A DNA stretch of 55,197 nucleotides from Candidatus Nomurabacteria bacterium (GCA_020851595.1 JADZCK010000016.1:1-55197), one strand, 5' to 3'. Shown: positions 1 to 7,015, counted from the stretch's first letter. Numbers and translations: made by a program. The notes: a model not told the origin generated them from the sequence alone.

Positions 1-2
1 AG

Positions 3-263
3 TTCCCCGACAATCGGAAGGGGAAGAGGATCGTCACGGGTCGGATCAGGCACTTCGGAAAGGAGATGAGTCAGGAGGCCATCGACAAGTGGGCGAGCGA
101 CAACAACAAGGTGCTCGCCCGTCCGAAGGAGCTGATCGATTTCAGCCGGGCCTTTCCGAGGCCCGCGCTTGACAATGACATGCCCCTCGCTGCCCCCGGT
201 CAGTTCTGGCTGTCCGCCGACGGTTTTCGCCGCTTCCTTTCCCTCCGTCGGAACGGCGCGTAG
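3..263 (+). CDS. DGR target (variable) protein 1, 5'-truncated, ends at an amber codon inside the VR
   Basis: The reading frame is open to the left window edge, so the N-terminus is missing. It is GC-rich, unlike the AT-rich neighbours. The visible part reads ...GKRIVTGRIRHFGKEMSQEA... and enters the variable repeat at 204. It stops at TAG 261-263, but the same frame continues to TAA at 339-341 and encodes a natural C-terminus ending WRFLVLDK. The template repeat has AAG (Lys) at the position of the TAG, so the stop is explained by adenine mutagenesis rather than by ordinary decay. The role of such proteins is ligand binding by a diversified C-terminus; that the fold is C-type-lectin-like is an inference from the family. 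The full-length target would be 3..341 plus the missing upstream part. Confidence 0.8.
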   Translation, partial: FPDNRKGKRIVTGRIRHFGKEMSQEAIDKWASDNNKVLARPKELIDFSRAFPRPALDNDMPLAAPGQFWLSADGFRRFLSLRRNGA

Positions 264-333
264 CGCGTTCTCAACCGCGTCTGGATCAACCCGAGCGGAC
301 AGTGGAGCGCCTACTGGAGGTTCCTCGTCCTCG
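204..333 (+). repeat. DGR variable repeat VR1
   Basis: This 130-base segment aligns without gaps to the template repeat at 669-798 (offset 465). I count 20 mismatches and every one lies opposite an adenine in the template (for example AAC to TCC, AAT to CGT, GAA to GTT, AAG to TAG). The template contains 35 adenines, so 20 of 35 are changed and no C, G or T is. The 3' 19 bases (315-333) are identical and GC-rich and would act as the initiation-of-mutagenic-homology region. Homology ends sharply after CTCG at 333. Confidence 0.95.
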
Positions 334-384
334 ACAAGTAACTTTGGTATCGGCCACTGTGCTCTTTTACGACACTTTGGCCTT

Positions 385-420
385 GGGCCCTGCATTCGCG
401 TGCGGGGTCCTTTTAATTTT
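385..420 (+). terminator. Terminator after target gene 1
   Basis: A 10-bp stem (GGGCCCTGCA, loop TTCGCG, TGCGGGGTCC, with two G-U type pairs) is followed by TTTTAATTTT. It lies 44 bases after the natural stop of the target gene. It could also help retrohoming as a hairpin downstream of the VR, as in other DGRs, but it is 52 bases from the VR end, farther than in the studied cases, so terminator is the simpler reading. Confidence 0.75.
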
Positions 421-627
421 GCTAAAATAAAAATGGTAGTAGGTGAATACGTGAGCGATCAAGGTTGCTCGCTACCGAAACCAGTATCCATGCATCCAGA
501 ATATGCTTGACCAAGGTTGGGCGTAGCGTGGTGCATGCAGAACTTCATTAAAAAATGAAAATACTTGGTGCGAAATACTGGAGGATTTTTATCCCAAATA
601 ATATACAGCACGATCTTTGGTATTAAA
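421..627. other. Gap between target gene 1 and template repeat, with structured bases
   Basis: No convincing gene is present. It contains a hairpin at 489-537 (CATGCA-T-CCA pairing with TGGTGCATG) and a short GC-rich inverted stretch around 455-475 (GAGC/GCTC). These may belong to an unrecognised small RNA or be DGR cis-acting sequence. Nothing in it resembles a known RNA family to me. Confidence 0.35.
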
Positions 628-628
628 T

Positions 629-668
629 TATGCTCAGGTCGGCAGTGAAATAGATGGTATTTCGTACA
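629..668 (+). promoter_or_regulatory. Conserved TR leader with -10-like TATGCT
   Basis: TATGCT at 629-634 could serve as a -10 element, placing a transcript start near 641. The stretch 628-671 is 37/44 identical to 48833-48876, which sits in front of the decayed second template repeat. Conservation of this leader at two TRs, and its absence in front of both VRs, suggests it is part of the template RNA or its promoter. No good -35 box is visible. Confidence 0.55.
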
Positions 669-798
669 TTCTGGCTGAACACCGACGGTAATCGCAACTT
701 CCTTTACCTCAATCGGAACGACGCGAAGCGCGAACTCAACAACGTCTGGATCAACCCGAGCGAACAGTGGAACGACAACTGGAGGTTCCTCGTCCTCG
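669..798 (+). repeat. DGR template repeat TR1
   Basis: The segment is 130 bases long and is the unmutated partner of the VR at 204-333. It is rich in AAC/AAT codons, as expected for a template in which adenines are randomised. Scanning its codons in the target frame, only AAG at 726-728 can become a stop codon by adenine substitution; all others (AAC, AAT, GAA, GAC, TAC, ATC, ACC, AGC, CAG, AGG) cannot. It lies in the same orientation as the VR and the reverse transcriptase. A short frame starting at 654 runs through it but is probably not a protein gene. Confidence 0.95.
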
Positions 799-807
799 CA
801 ACTTTTT

Positions 808-1173
808 TCATTTCTCTCCCGACTTTTTGTCTGGAGAGTTTTGTTTTATAAGTTGTCCACTCCATCCACCCAGCATTTTGCCAACCTCATCAATTTTTTC
901 CGATAATGCAATATATTTTTTATCGTCAATCGATTTGCTTTCCCATAAAACCAACAAAAGTATTTTTGAGGTGTCTACTTTTCTGATTGCTAACCTTACC
1001 CAAGGATGTTTTTCTTCCCGAGAAAGGAAAGTGGCAATAGAAATCGCTTCTATAATTTCTATAAATAAGTTATCGATTTTTAATCCAAGTGAGTGTCGGT
1101 GTATTTTTGGCAGTTTCTGATAAAAAGTGATCCAAGCTAAATAGCAACTCTTAACTTTTGCCAGGAGTGGCAA
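808..1173 (-). CDS. Avd-like four-helix-bundle protein (DGR accessory)
   Basis: The 121-residue product has the signature of DGR accessory proteins of the bAvd/four-helix-bundle family: KLPKIHRHSLGLKID near residues 20-34, a helix with EEKHPWVRLAIRKVDTSK, and KYIALSEKIDEVGKMLGGW towards the end. In Bordetella phage DGR, Avd forms a pentameric barrel that binds the reverse transcriptase and the template RNA. The start is TTG at 1173; no Shine-Dalgarno is visible. It is oddly placed: it lies between TR and RT but on the opposite strand, so its mRNA would be antisense to the 3' end of the template RNA. Family assignment is from pattern recognition and is fairly secure. Confidence 0.85.
   Translation of the reverse strand: MPLLAKVKSCYLAWITFYQKLPKIHRHSLGLKIDNLFIEIIEAISIATFLSREEKHPWVRLAIRKVDTSKILLLVLWESKSIDDKKYIALSEKIDEVGKMLGGWSGQLIKQNSPDKKSGEK
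814..847 (+). terminator. Terminator of the template RNA
   Basis: CTCTCC (814-819) pairs with GGAGAG (833-838), with an inner GAC-TTTTT-GTC stem, followed by TTTTGTTTT. On the plus strand this ends transcription 16-50 bases after the TR. It is located inside the last codons of the antisense Avd-like gene, so the two elements share sequence. Confidence 0.6.
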
Positions 1174-1178
1174 AAGTT
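1153..1178. repeat. Perfect 11-bp inverted repeat between avd and RT, next to a G9 tract
   Basis: AACTTTTGCCA (1153-1163), loop GGAG, TGGCAAAAGTT (1168-1178). It covers the TTG start of the Avd-like gene and is followed by nine G residues (1179-1187). It sits between the two divergent DGR genes, so it may be an operator or an RNA hairpin that affects both. There is no U-tract on either side, which argues against a terminator. Confidence 0.6.
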
Positions 1179-1205
1179 GGGGGGGGGAGTAATATTATTG
1201 ATACT

Positions 1206-2213
1206 ATGTCCCGAATTAAATTTATTCATACCTACGATAATATCATTTCTTTAGAAAATCTGCTTTTGGTCTGGGCTGAATTTAAAAAAGGTAAGAAGTA
1301 TCGCAAGGACGTAGAGGAGTTTGAAAGAAATTTGATGGGAAATATTATTTCTCTACATGAAAGTCTCAAAAATAAAACATATATCCACGGTGGATACTAT
1401 GCGTTTAATATATCTGATCCAAAACCAAGAAATATTCATAAAGCCACAGTGCGAGACAGACTCCTGCATCATGCACTCTATCGAGTACTGTATCCGTATT
1501 TTGATAAAAAATTCATACACGACTTGTATTCTTGCAGGACGAATAAAGGAACACATAAGGCAATAAACAGATTTCGTGATTTCTCTAGAAAAGTTTCAAG
1601 AAATAACACTTGTACATATTGGGTGTTAAAATGCGACATAAAAAAGTTCTTTGCAAATATAGATCATGAAGTTCTTAAAAGCATACTGTCAAAGACCGTC
1701 TTTGACGCAAATGTACTTTGGCTCCTCGATAGAGTTATTGACAGTTTTTCTTCCAACCCCATAGGTCTTGCCTGTGGGGTAAAGGGTTTGCCACTAGGAA
1801 ACCTAACTTCCCAGCTTCTGGTAAACATTTACATGAATGAATTTGATCAATTTGTAAAAAGGGAATTAAAAGTAAAATATTATATACGATATGCAGATGA
1901 TTTTGTTGTTTTGCATAATGACAAAATGTATCTGGAAACTATTTTGGGACAAATGAAAGACTTCTTAGAAACCAAATTAAAATTACAAATGCACCCAGAT
2001 AAAGTTTTTATTAAAACACTCGCCTCCGGTATAGATTTTCTTGGTTGGGTTAACTTTCCATACCATAGAGTGCTACGAACTGTTACCAAGAGAAGAATGT
2101 TGAAGAATTTAAAAGAGAATTCTAAAAAAGAATCAAAGCAGTCGTATTTGGGGATGTTGAAACATGGGAATGCACACAAGCTTGAATTGTCTATAGGAGA
2201 CCTTTTTAATTGA
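1206..2213 (+). CDS. DGR reverse transcriptase
   Basis: The product is 335 residues, the usual size for a DGR-type RT. Visible motifs are DIKKFF (RT-A, D144), LPLGNLTSQ (195-203, with the SQ typical of DGR enzymes instead of SP) and IRYADDF (YADD 229-232). It makes cDNA from the template RNA at 669-798 with adenine-specific misincorporation. The ATG at 1206 is preferred over an in-frame ATG at 1158 because the latter would translate through the inverted repeat and G9 tract, and because a TATTAT box lies 7 bases before 1206, matching the leaderless pattern of this genome. No maturase X or endonuclease domain is seen, so a group II intron is unlikely. Confidence 0.95.
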   Translation: MSRIKFIHTYDNIISLENLLLVWAEFKKGKKYRKDVEEFERNLMGNIISLHESLKNKTYIHGGYYAFNISDPKPRNIHKATVRDRLLHHALYRVLYPYFDKKFIHDLYSCRTNKGTHKAINRFRDFSRKVSRNNTCTYWVLKCDIKKFFANIDHEVLKSILSKTVFDANVLWLLDRVIDSFSSNPIGLACGVKGLPLGNLTSQLLVNIYMNEFDQFVKRELKVKYYIRYADDFVVLHNDKMYLETILGQMKDFLETKLKLQMHPDKVFIKTLASGIDFLGWVNFPYHRVLRTVTKRRMLKNLKENSKKESKQSYLGMLKHGNAHKLELSIGDLFN

Positions 2214-2238
2214 TTACTTTTTATGCTATTATGTTTTT

Positions 2239-3318
2239 ATGCCCACGAGAAATGACGTAACTCATATTTCTATTACTACAGGTACGATGGTTCGAGCTGT
2301 TTTGATTTTTCTCTCTATTTTTTTAATATGGTTCTTGCGTGATTTACTCTTAGTTATTTTGACTGCTATTGTTATAGCTTCTTTTATGGAATCATCAGTT
2401 CCACATTTTGAGAAAATTGGTATTGGAAGAATTCCAGGAATTGTGATTGTCTACGTGATTTCTATGTCTTTTCTTGCGGGAATGTTTTATCTTTTTGCCC
2501 CACTTCTTATCACAGAAGTTTATAATTTTGCAAACTTTATGTCATCTTATGCGCCAGGTTTTTCTTTCTTGAATTATTTTCAAAATGAAGCATTTTCTGG
2601 CGCAAAAGATGTGGTAAAAGCCTTGTCCGGGAATTTCTCTGTAGCTTCTCTTTTGACTGTTTCAAAAACTTTTATTACAAATCTTTCTGGAGGATTTTTC
2701 CAGGTTCTATCTGTGACATTTGGAAGTATTTTCAACTTTATATTGATAATCATTCTTTCCTTCTATCTTTCAATTCAGGAAAAGGGGATAGAAAATTTAT
2801 TAAAGATTGTTATACCAGTGCATTATGAGAGTTATGTAGTTGATCTGTGGAATAGATCTAGCCGAAAAATAGGTCTTTGGGTAAAGGGCCAACTATTGTT
2901 AGCTTTTGTCGTAGGTGTTTTGATCTATCTGATTCTCTCTCTTTTGGGTGTAGGTTATGCACTTCTTCTTGCCATAATTGCAGGATTAATGGAGATGGTT
3001 CCTTATGGTATTTTGGTTGCCCTTGTTCCTACTTTTGCTTTTTCTTATATTTCTGATGGTTTTGGTAGCGCACTTATGGTTACAGGTGCGTATATAATTG
3101 TCCATGAATTTGACGTCTTTCTTTTTACTCCTCTTATTATAAAAAAGGTTGTAGGTCTTTCTCCTATTGTTATAATCCTTTCTGTGGTTATGGGTTTTGA
3201 GCTTGGTGGTTTATGGGGAGCAGTGCTAGCTATACCTGTAGCTGTGATATTTATGGAATTTTTGAATGATATAGAGAAAGATAAAATTTTATCAAAAACA
3301 AACACTGAATCTCAGTAA
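2239..3318 (+). CDS. AI-2E family transporter (YdiK/PerM-type membrane protein)
   Basis: The 359-residue protein has about seven to eight hydrophobic segments and the arrangement of the AI-2E/PerM family (PF01594): an N-terminal pair of helices (RAVLIFLSIFLIW...), a central amphipathic region (about 100-150) and a C-terminal helical block with GLMEMVPYGILVALVPT and SPIVIILSVVMGFELGG. Members are proposed to export small molecules or act as sodium/proton exchangers; the substrate cannot be told from sequence. A TATTAT box ends 6 bases before the ATG, so the mRNA is probably leaderless. metG follows after 5 bases. Confidence 0.88.
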   Translation: MPTRNDVTHISITTGTMVRAVLIFLSIFLIWFLRDLLLVILTAIVIASFMESSVPHFEKIGIGRIPGIVIVYVISMSFLAGMFYLFAPLLITEVYNFANFMSSYAPGFSFLNYFQNEAFSGAKDVVKALSGNFSVASLLTVSKTFITNLSGGFFQVLSVTFGSIFNFILIIILSFYLSIQEKGIENLLKIVIPVHYESYVVDLWNRSSRKIGLWVKGQLLLAFVVGVLIYLILSLLGVGYALLLAIIAGLMEMVPYGILVALVPTFAFSYISDGFGSALMVTGAYIIVHEFDVFLFTPLIIKKVVGLSPIVIILSVVMGFELGGLWGAVLAIPVAVIFMEFLNDIEKDKILSKTNTESQ

Positions 3319-3323
3319 AATAA

Positions 3324-4766
3324 ATGGGAAAAAAGAGTTTTTATATAACAACCACGCTGCCTTATGTAAATGCGCCTCTCCATATGGGGCATGCGCTTGA
3401 ATTCGTACGCGCAGATACTATCGCAAGACACAAAAAGCTCCAAGGTTTTGATGTGTTTTTTAATACTGGCACAGACGAACACGGGATGAAAATCTACGAA
3501 AAGGCCATCGAAAAAGGTTTGAGCCCTAAAGAATTTACTGATCAAGGGTTTGAAACTTTCAAAGAACAATTGAAAATGTTTGGAGTGAGCGACGATGTGC
3601 ACTTTGTTCGCACTACAGATATGCATCACGAGATGGCAGCCCAAGAATTCTGGAAAAGAGTTAAAAATAATGGATATATTTATAAAAAGAATTATCAGGC
3701 GAAATATTGTGTTGGCTGCGAAAGCGAAAAAACAGATTCTGAATTGGTAAACGGAGAATGTCCACTGCATCCTGGGCGCGCGCTTGAACTCATAAGCGAA
3801 GAGAATTATTTCTTTAAATTTTCCGAATTTGGAAAAAAACTCTTGGAATTCTATGAAAAGAACCCGGTTTTTGTCGTACCTGATTTCCGTTTGAATGAAA
3901 TGAAGAATTTTATCAAAAACGGCTTGCAAGATTTTTCAATTTCAAGATTAAAAGAAAAGATGCCTTGGGGTATAGAGGTGCCCGACGATAAAGAGCACGT
4001 GATGTACGTATGGTTTGATGCTTTGGTAAATTATATATCTACTCTGGGTTGGCCTGATCAGATGGAGAACTTTGAAAAATATTGGGGAAATGGTAATCCC
4101 ACACAGTATTGTGGTAAAGATAATACTCGTTTTCAATCTGTGATGTGGCAAGCGATGCTCATGGCAGCAAACGTTCCAAATTCGCATCAAATAATCGTGA
4201 ACGGTTTTATCACAGCAGATGGTGGGGTCAGAATGTCTAAAACATTAGGAAATGTAGTCGACCCGAGAGATGTCGTAAAAGAATATGGCACAGATGTGCT
4301 TCGTTACTTTTTACTTAGAGAAATTTCTTCTTTTGAAGATAGTCCTTTTACCATAGAAAGATTTAAAGATGCTTACAATTCTGGCTTGGCAAACGGCTTA
4401 GGGAATTTAACTTCACGAATTTTAACCCTTTCAGAAAAATATTTAGAAAAATGTCCTGAAGTTGAAAAAGAATTTGATTTTCCGCAATTTTTTGAGTTTC
4501 TTGAACAATTTGATATACAAAAAGCTACTCATCATATATGGAATGAGGTTACAGATTTAGATAAATTTATTCAGGAGACAGAACCATTTAAGGTTGTAAA
4601 AGTTGATGAGAAAAAAGGAAAAGAATTAATTTCTGATATGGTTGTACGTTTATGCAAAATAGCGCAAATGTTGAATCCTATAATGCCAGAAACCAGCGTA
4701 ACTATTTTACATTTAATCAAAGCAAACAAAAAACCCGAGAAGCCTTTATTTTTAAGAAAAGAATAA
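3324..4766 (+). CDS. metG: Methionyl-tRNA synthetase
   Basis: This class I synthetase (480 aa) charges tRNA-Met. The HIGH motif is HMGH (20-23), the KMSKS motif is RMSKT (about 302-306), and a zinc knuckle CVGCESEK...CPLH lies near 129-150. The C-terminal part is the anticodon-binding helical domain; the extra tRNA-binding (EMAP-like) domain of longer enzymes is absent, which is common in reduced genomes. It follows the permease by 5 bases and precedes tatD by 1 base, so the three genes probably form one operon. Confidence 0.97.
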   Translation: MGKKSFYITTTLPYVNAPLHMGHALEFVRADTIARHKKLQGFDVFFNTGTDEHGMKIYEKAIEKGLSPKEFTDQGFETFKEQLKMFGVSDDVHFVRTTDMHHEMAAQEFWKRVKNNGYIYKKNYQAKYCVGCESEKTDSELVNGECPLHPGRALELISEENYFFKFSEFGKKLLEFYEKNPVFVVPDFRLNEMKNFIKNGLQDFSISRLKEKMPWGIEVPDDKEHVMYVWFDALVNYISTLGWPDQMENFEKYWGNGNPTQYCGKDNTRFQSVMWQAMLMAANVPNSHQIIVNGFITADGGVRMSKTLGNVVDPRDVVKEYGTDVLRYFLLREISSFEDSPFTIERFKDAYNSGLANGLGNLTSRILTLSEKYLEKCPEVEKEFDFPQFFEFLEQFDIQKATHHIWNEVTDLDKFIQETEPFKVVKVDEKKGKELISDMVVRLCKIAQMLNPIMPETSVTILHLIKANKKPEKPLFLRKE

Positions 4767-4767
4767 A

Positions 4768-5613
4768 ATGCCTAAATACATCGACATACATAGCCATGTG
4801 AATTTTACAGCTTTTGACGCTGATAGAGATGAGGTTATCAAACGTGCCTTAGAAAATGATACTTGGGTTATAAACGTCGGCACACAGATAGACACTTCTA
4901 AAAAAGCAGTAGAGCTCGCAAGTAAATACAAAGAAGGTGTGTATGCTGTCATCGGTTTACATCCCATACACACAGGCGCTTCGTTTCACGATGCTAAAGA
5001 ACTGGGCGAGGGAGGAAAAGAATTTACTTCGCGTGGAGAAGTTTTCGACAAAAATGCTTACAGGGAACTTTTAAAAAATCCAAAAGTTGTTGCGATAGGG
5101 GAATGCGGTTTGGATTATTACCATTGCACAGAAGAATCTATTGCTAAACAAAAAGAAGCTTTTATTGCGCAGATAGAGCTTGCGAATGAATTTAATAAAC
5201 CACTAATGCTCCATATTCGAAATTTGCCCATTGGCAGGCAAGTGGTTCAGGGATCTTATTTTGATACCATTGATTTACTTAAAGCACATGCAAAAGTAAA
5301 AGGGGACGTGCATTTTTTTGCTGGTACTTGGGACGAAGCAAAAGCATTTTTGGACTTAGGTTTTAATCTGTCTTTTACTGGAGTAATAACTTTTACCCAT
5401 GATTATGATGAAGTTATACGAAACACCCCCCTTGATATGATAATGACAGAAACGGATTCTCCTTATGTAGCCCCTGTTCCATATAGAGGCAAGCGAAATG
5501 AACCTTTGTATGTAAAGGAAGTTGTTAAAAAAATTGCCGAAATTAAGAATTTATCTGAAACTGAAGTCGCCGAGGCTATCATAAAAAACGCAAAAAGACT
5601 TTTTGACATATAG
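4768..5613 (+). CDS. tatD: TatD family metal-dependent hydrolase
   Basis: The 281-residue amidohydrolase-fold protein has metal ligands HSHVNF (8-10), GEC in IGECGLDYYH, HIRN (about 150) and ETDSPYVAP near the C-terminus. TatD proteins are DNases and have been linked to RNA/DNA quality control and D-aminoacyl-tRNA deacylation. Residues 153-163 (LPIGRQVVQGS) look like an in-frame insert between MLHIRN and YFDTIDLLK and are encoded by a short palindrome, listed separately. The gene overlaps the -35 box of the rpsF promoter at its 3' end. Confidence 0.93.
   Translation: MPKYIDIHSHVNFTAFDADRDEVIKRALENDTWVINVGTQIDTSKKAVELASKYKEGVYAVIGLHPIHTGASFHDAKELGEGGKEFTSRGEVFDKNAYRELLKNPKVVAIGECGLDYYHCTEESIAKQKEAFIAQIELANEFNKPLMLHIRNLPIGRQVVQGSYFDTIDLLKAHAKVKGDVHFFAGTWDEAKAFLDLGFNLSFTGVITFTHDYDEVIRNTPLDMIMTETDSPYVAPVPYRGKRNEPLYVKEVVKKIAEIKNLSETEVAEAIIKNAKRLFDI
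5224..5256 (+). repeat. Small palindromic insert within tatD
   Basis: The insert carries TTGCC-N8-GGCAA (5224-5241) with a nested TGCC-CATT-GGCA hairpin, coding LPIGRQV. Compared with the usual TatD sequence, where the histidine loop HIRNA is followed directly by the next helix, about 11 residues are extra. I infer insertion of a short palindromic repeat unit that kept the frame. Confidence 0.5.
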
Positions 5614-5687
5614 GTCAAAAACTGCTATTCTGTTGGTGTCTCATTTGAACTGGCAATGAAACCAGTTCACAAAGGTCCAAGGTGAGA
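5603..5687 (+). promoter_or_regulatory. rpsF operon promoter and structured leader
   Basis: TTGACA (5603-5608), a 17-base spacer and TATTCT (5626-5631) form a strong promoter. The RNA would start near 5638 and immediately fold: TCTCA (5639-5643) with TGAGA (5683-5687) outside, TGAACTGG (5646-5653) with CCAGTTCA (5662-5669) inside. A leader of about 80 bases in front of S6-SSB-S18 fits autogenous control by the S6:S18 pair, but I cannot match the known S6:S18 motif with certainty. Confidence 0.55.
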
Positions 5688-5720
5688 TTTTATTAAAAAA
5701 TAATAGTTTTTGTTAATTCA

Positions 5721-6200
5721 ATGGAAAATAATGAAGAAAACGCAGTTTCTAACTCTCGCGTTTATGAGGTTGGTTATCTTTTGGTGCCTACTCTTTCTGA
5801 AGAAGAGGTGCCAGCTGTCTATGGCAACATCAAAGAATTGGTTTCTTCCTTTGGGGGAGAGATGATTGCTGATGAAATGCCAAGAATGATGCCACTTGCT
5901 TATAAAATGGTAAAGGTGGTAGCGAATGTTCGTAATAAATTTGATTCAGCTTATTTCGGCTGGGTTAAGTTTAATATGGATGGGGGCAAGGTTGTAGATC
6001 TCAAAAAAAAGCTTGATCTGGACCCAAAGATTATTCGCTTTTTAGTTCTAAAAACAGTTAAAGAAAACACTATTGCTGCAAAAAGATTTGTACGCGGAAG
6101 TGTTGATAAAAAACCAAGAACAGCAAAAAACGAAAACGAAGAAGCAACTCCTATAAACAAAGAGGAGATAGATAAAGAGATCGACGCATTAATAGCTTAA
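5721..6200 (+). CDS. rpsF: 30S ribosomal protein S6
   Basis: The 159-residue protein binds the central domain of 16S rRNA together with S18. The core VYEVGYLLVPTLSEEEV... to KIIRFLVLKTV (about 12-112) is typical. A charged tail of about 45 residues follows, ending EEIDKEIDALIA, longer than in E. coli. It is the first gene of the classical rpsF-ssb-rpsR cluster. There is no Shine-Dalgarno in front of the ATG. Confidence 0.95.
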   Translation: MENNEENAVSNSRVYEVGYLLVPTLSEEEVPAVYGNIKELVSSFGGEMIADEMPRMMPLAYKMVKVVANVRNKFDSAYFGWVKFNMDGGKVVDLKKKLDLDPKIIRFLVLKTVKENTIAAKRFVRGSVDKKPRTAKNENEEATPINKEEIDKEIDALIA

Positions 6201-6233
6201 CTTTTCCTGCTTCGGCGGGATGAAAAAATACTT

Positions 6234-6683
6234 ATGTATTTAAATAAAGCAATTGTTATCGGAAATCTTACTCGTGATCCAGAGCTTCGTTCTTTGCCTT
6301 CAGGGATAAAGGTTTGCACATTTTCTTTAGCCACAAATCGTGTTTGGAAAGATAAAAATGGAGCCAAACAAGAATCTGCTGATTATCATAATATTGTGGT
6401 GTTTGGGAGACAAGCAGAAACAGTAGCGCAATATATGAAAAAAGGTAATTCTATTCTTGTCGAGGGCAGAATGCAGACAAGAAGTTGGGAAGACAAGGGA
6501 AGTGGAGAAAAGAAATATCGTACAGAAATAGTCGCTGATCGTACGCAATTTGGTCCAAAAGGTAATACTAACGGAACAAATACAACAAGCGCAGGCTCCA
6601 AGGTCCCTGCTTCTGAAAGTGAAGGGGTTGATTCTATAGAATATCCAGAGGAGGATATAAATCCAGAAGATATACCTTTCTAG
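6234..6683 (+). CDS. ssb: Single-stranded DNA-binding protein
   Basis: The 149-residue protein has an OB-fold (about 1-110; MYLNKAIVIGNLTRDPELR, then VVFGRQAETVAQYMKKG), a flexible linker, and the acidic tip EDINPEDIPF that recruits replication and repair partners. It protects single-stranded DNA during replication, recombination and repair. It lies between rpsF and rpsR as in most bacteria, 33 bases after rpsF. Confidence 0.97.
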   Translation: MYLNKAIVIGNLTRDPELRSLPSGIKVCTFSLATNRVWKDKNGAKQESADYHNIVVFGRQAETVAQYMKKGNSILVEGRMQTRSWEDKGSGEKKYRTEIVADRTQFGPKGNTNGTNTTSAGSKVPASESEGVDSIEYPEEDINPEDIPF

Positions 6684-6727
6684 TTAAAATTCCTTAAAGT
6701 TATAAAGATTAAAAATTAAAAACAATT

Positions 6728-6928
6728 ATGAAACAAGATTATTTTTCAGCAAACAATATAAAATATATCGACTATAAAGATGTTGAAATTCTAAAGAAAT
6801 TTCTAAATCCAAATGGTAAGATAATGAACCACAAGAAAACTGGTGTTACCTCAAAGAACCAACGCGCTTTAGCTTCGGCTATCAAGCACGCGAGATTCCT
6901 CGGTTTACTTCCTTTTGTGATCAAATAG
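6728..6928 (+). CDS. rpsR: 30S ribosomal protein S18
   Basis: The 66-residue protein, close to the usual 70-75, pairs with S6 on the 16S platform. The core IDYKDVEILKKFLNPNGKI and SKNQRALASAIKHARFLGLLPF is highly characteristic. It is the last gene of the S6 operon and is followed by a strong terminator. Confidence 0.96.
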   Translation: MKQDYFSANNIKYIDYKDVEILKKFLNPNGKIMNHKKTGVTSKNQRALASAIKHARFLGLLPFVIK

Positions 6929-6940
6929 ATAGTTATTAAA

Positions 6941-7015
6941 CAAAAAAGAACAAAATTTTGCGGATTACTCCAATCTACGATTGGAACCTTCCCCGCCAAA
7001 TTTTGTTCTTTTTTG
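6941..7015. terminator. Bidirectional terminator with 18-bp stem and structured loop
   Basis: The left arm 6941-6958 and right arm 6998-7015 are perfectly complementary over 18 bp. T-runs are built into both arms. The 39-base loop folds further: CCAAT-CTACG-ATTGG (6970-6984) and GCGG/CCGC. It lies between the convergent rpsR (+) and efp (-) and can end both transcripts. Confidence 0.85.

Larger units (their letters stand above)
641..847 (+). ncRNA. Predicted template-repeat RNA (about 205 nt)
   Basis: The extent is inferred from the -10-like box at 629-634 and the intrinsic terminator at 814-847. It would contain a leader of about 28 bases, the 130-base template repeat and a terminator tail. 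In DGRs the TR RNA is copied by the reverse transcriptase with mistakes at adenines and the cDNA replaces the VR. Start and end are predictions from sequence only. The 3' end overlaps the antisense Avd gene by about 40 bases. Confidence 0.5.

Noticed and set aside
261-263. TAG as a recoded sense codon in the target gene
   Set aside because: TAG ends clear genes here (tatD, ssb), and the TR has AAG at this place, so adenine mutagenesis explains the stop.
654-851. Protein gene reading through the template repeat
   Set aside because: The frame exists because the TR mirrors target codons; it lacks a Shine-Dalgarno and runs into the terminator. The RNA is the likely product.
767-1120. Plus-strand frame across the Avd region
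   Set aside because: It is the shadow of the minus-strand Avd-like gene, which has clear family motifs.
1158-1205. N-terminal extension of the RT
   Set aside because: It would be encoded by the inverted repeat and G9 tract and does not resemble RT N-termini.
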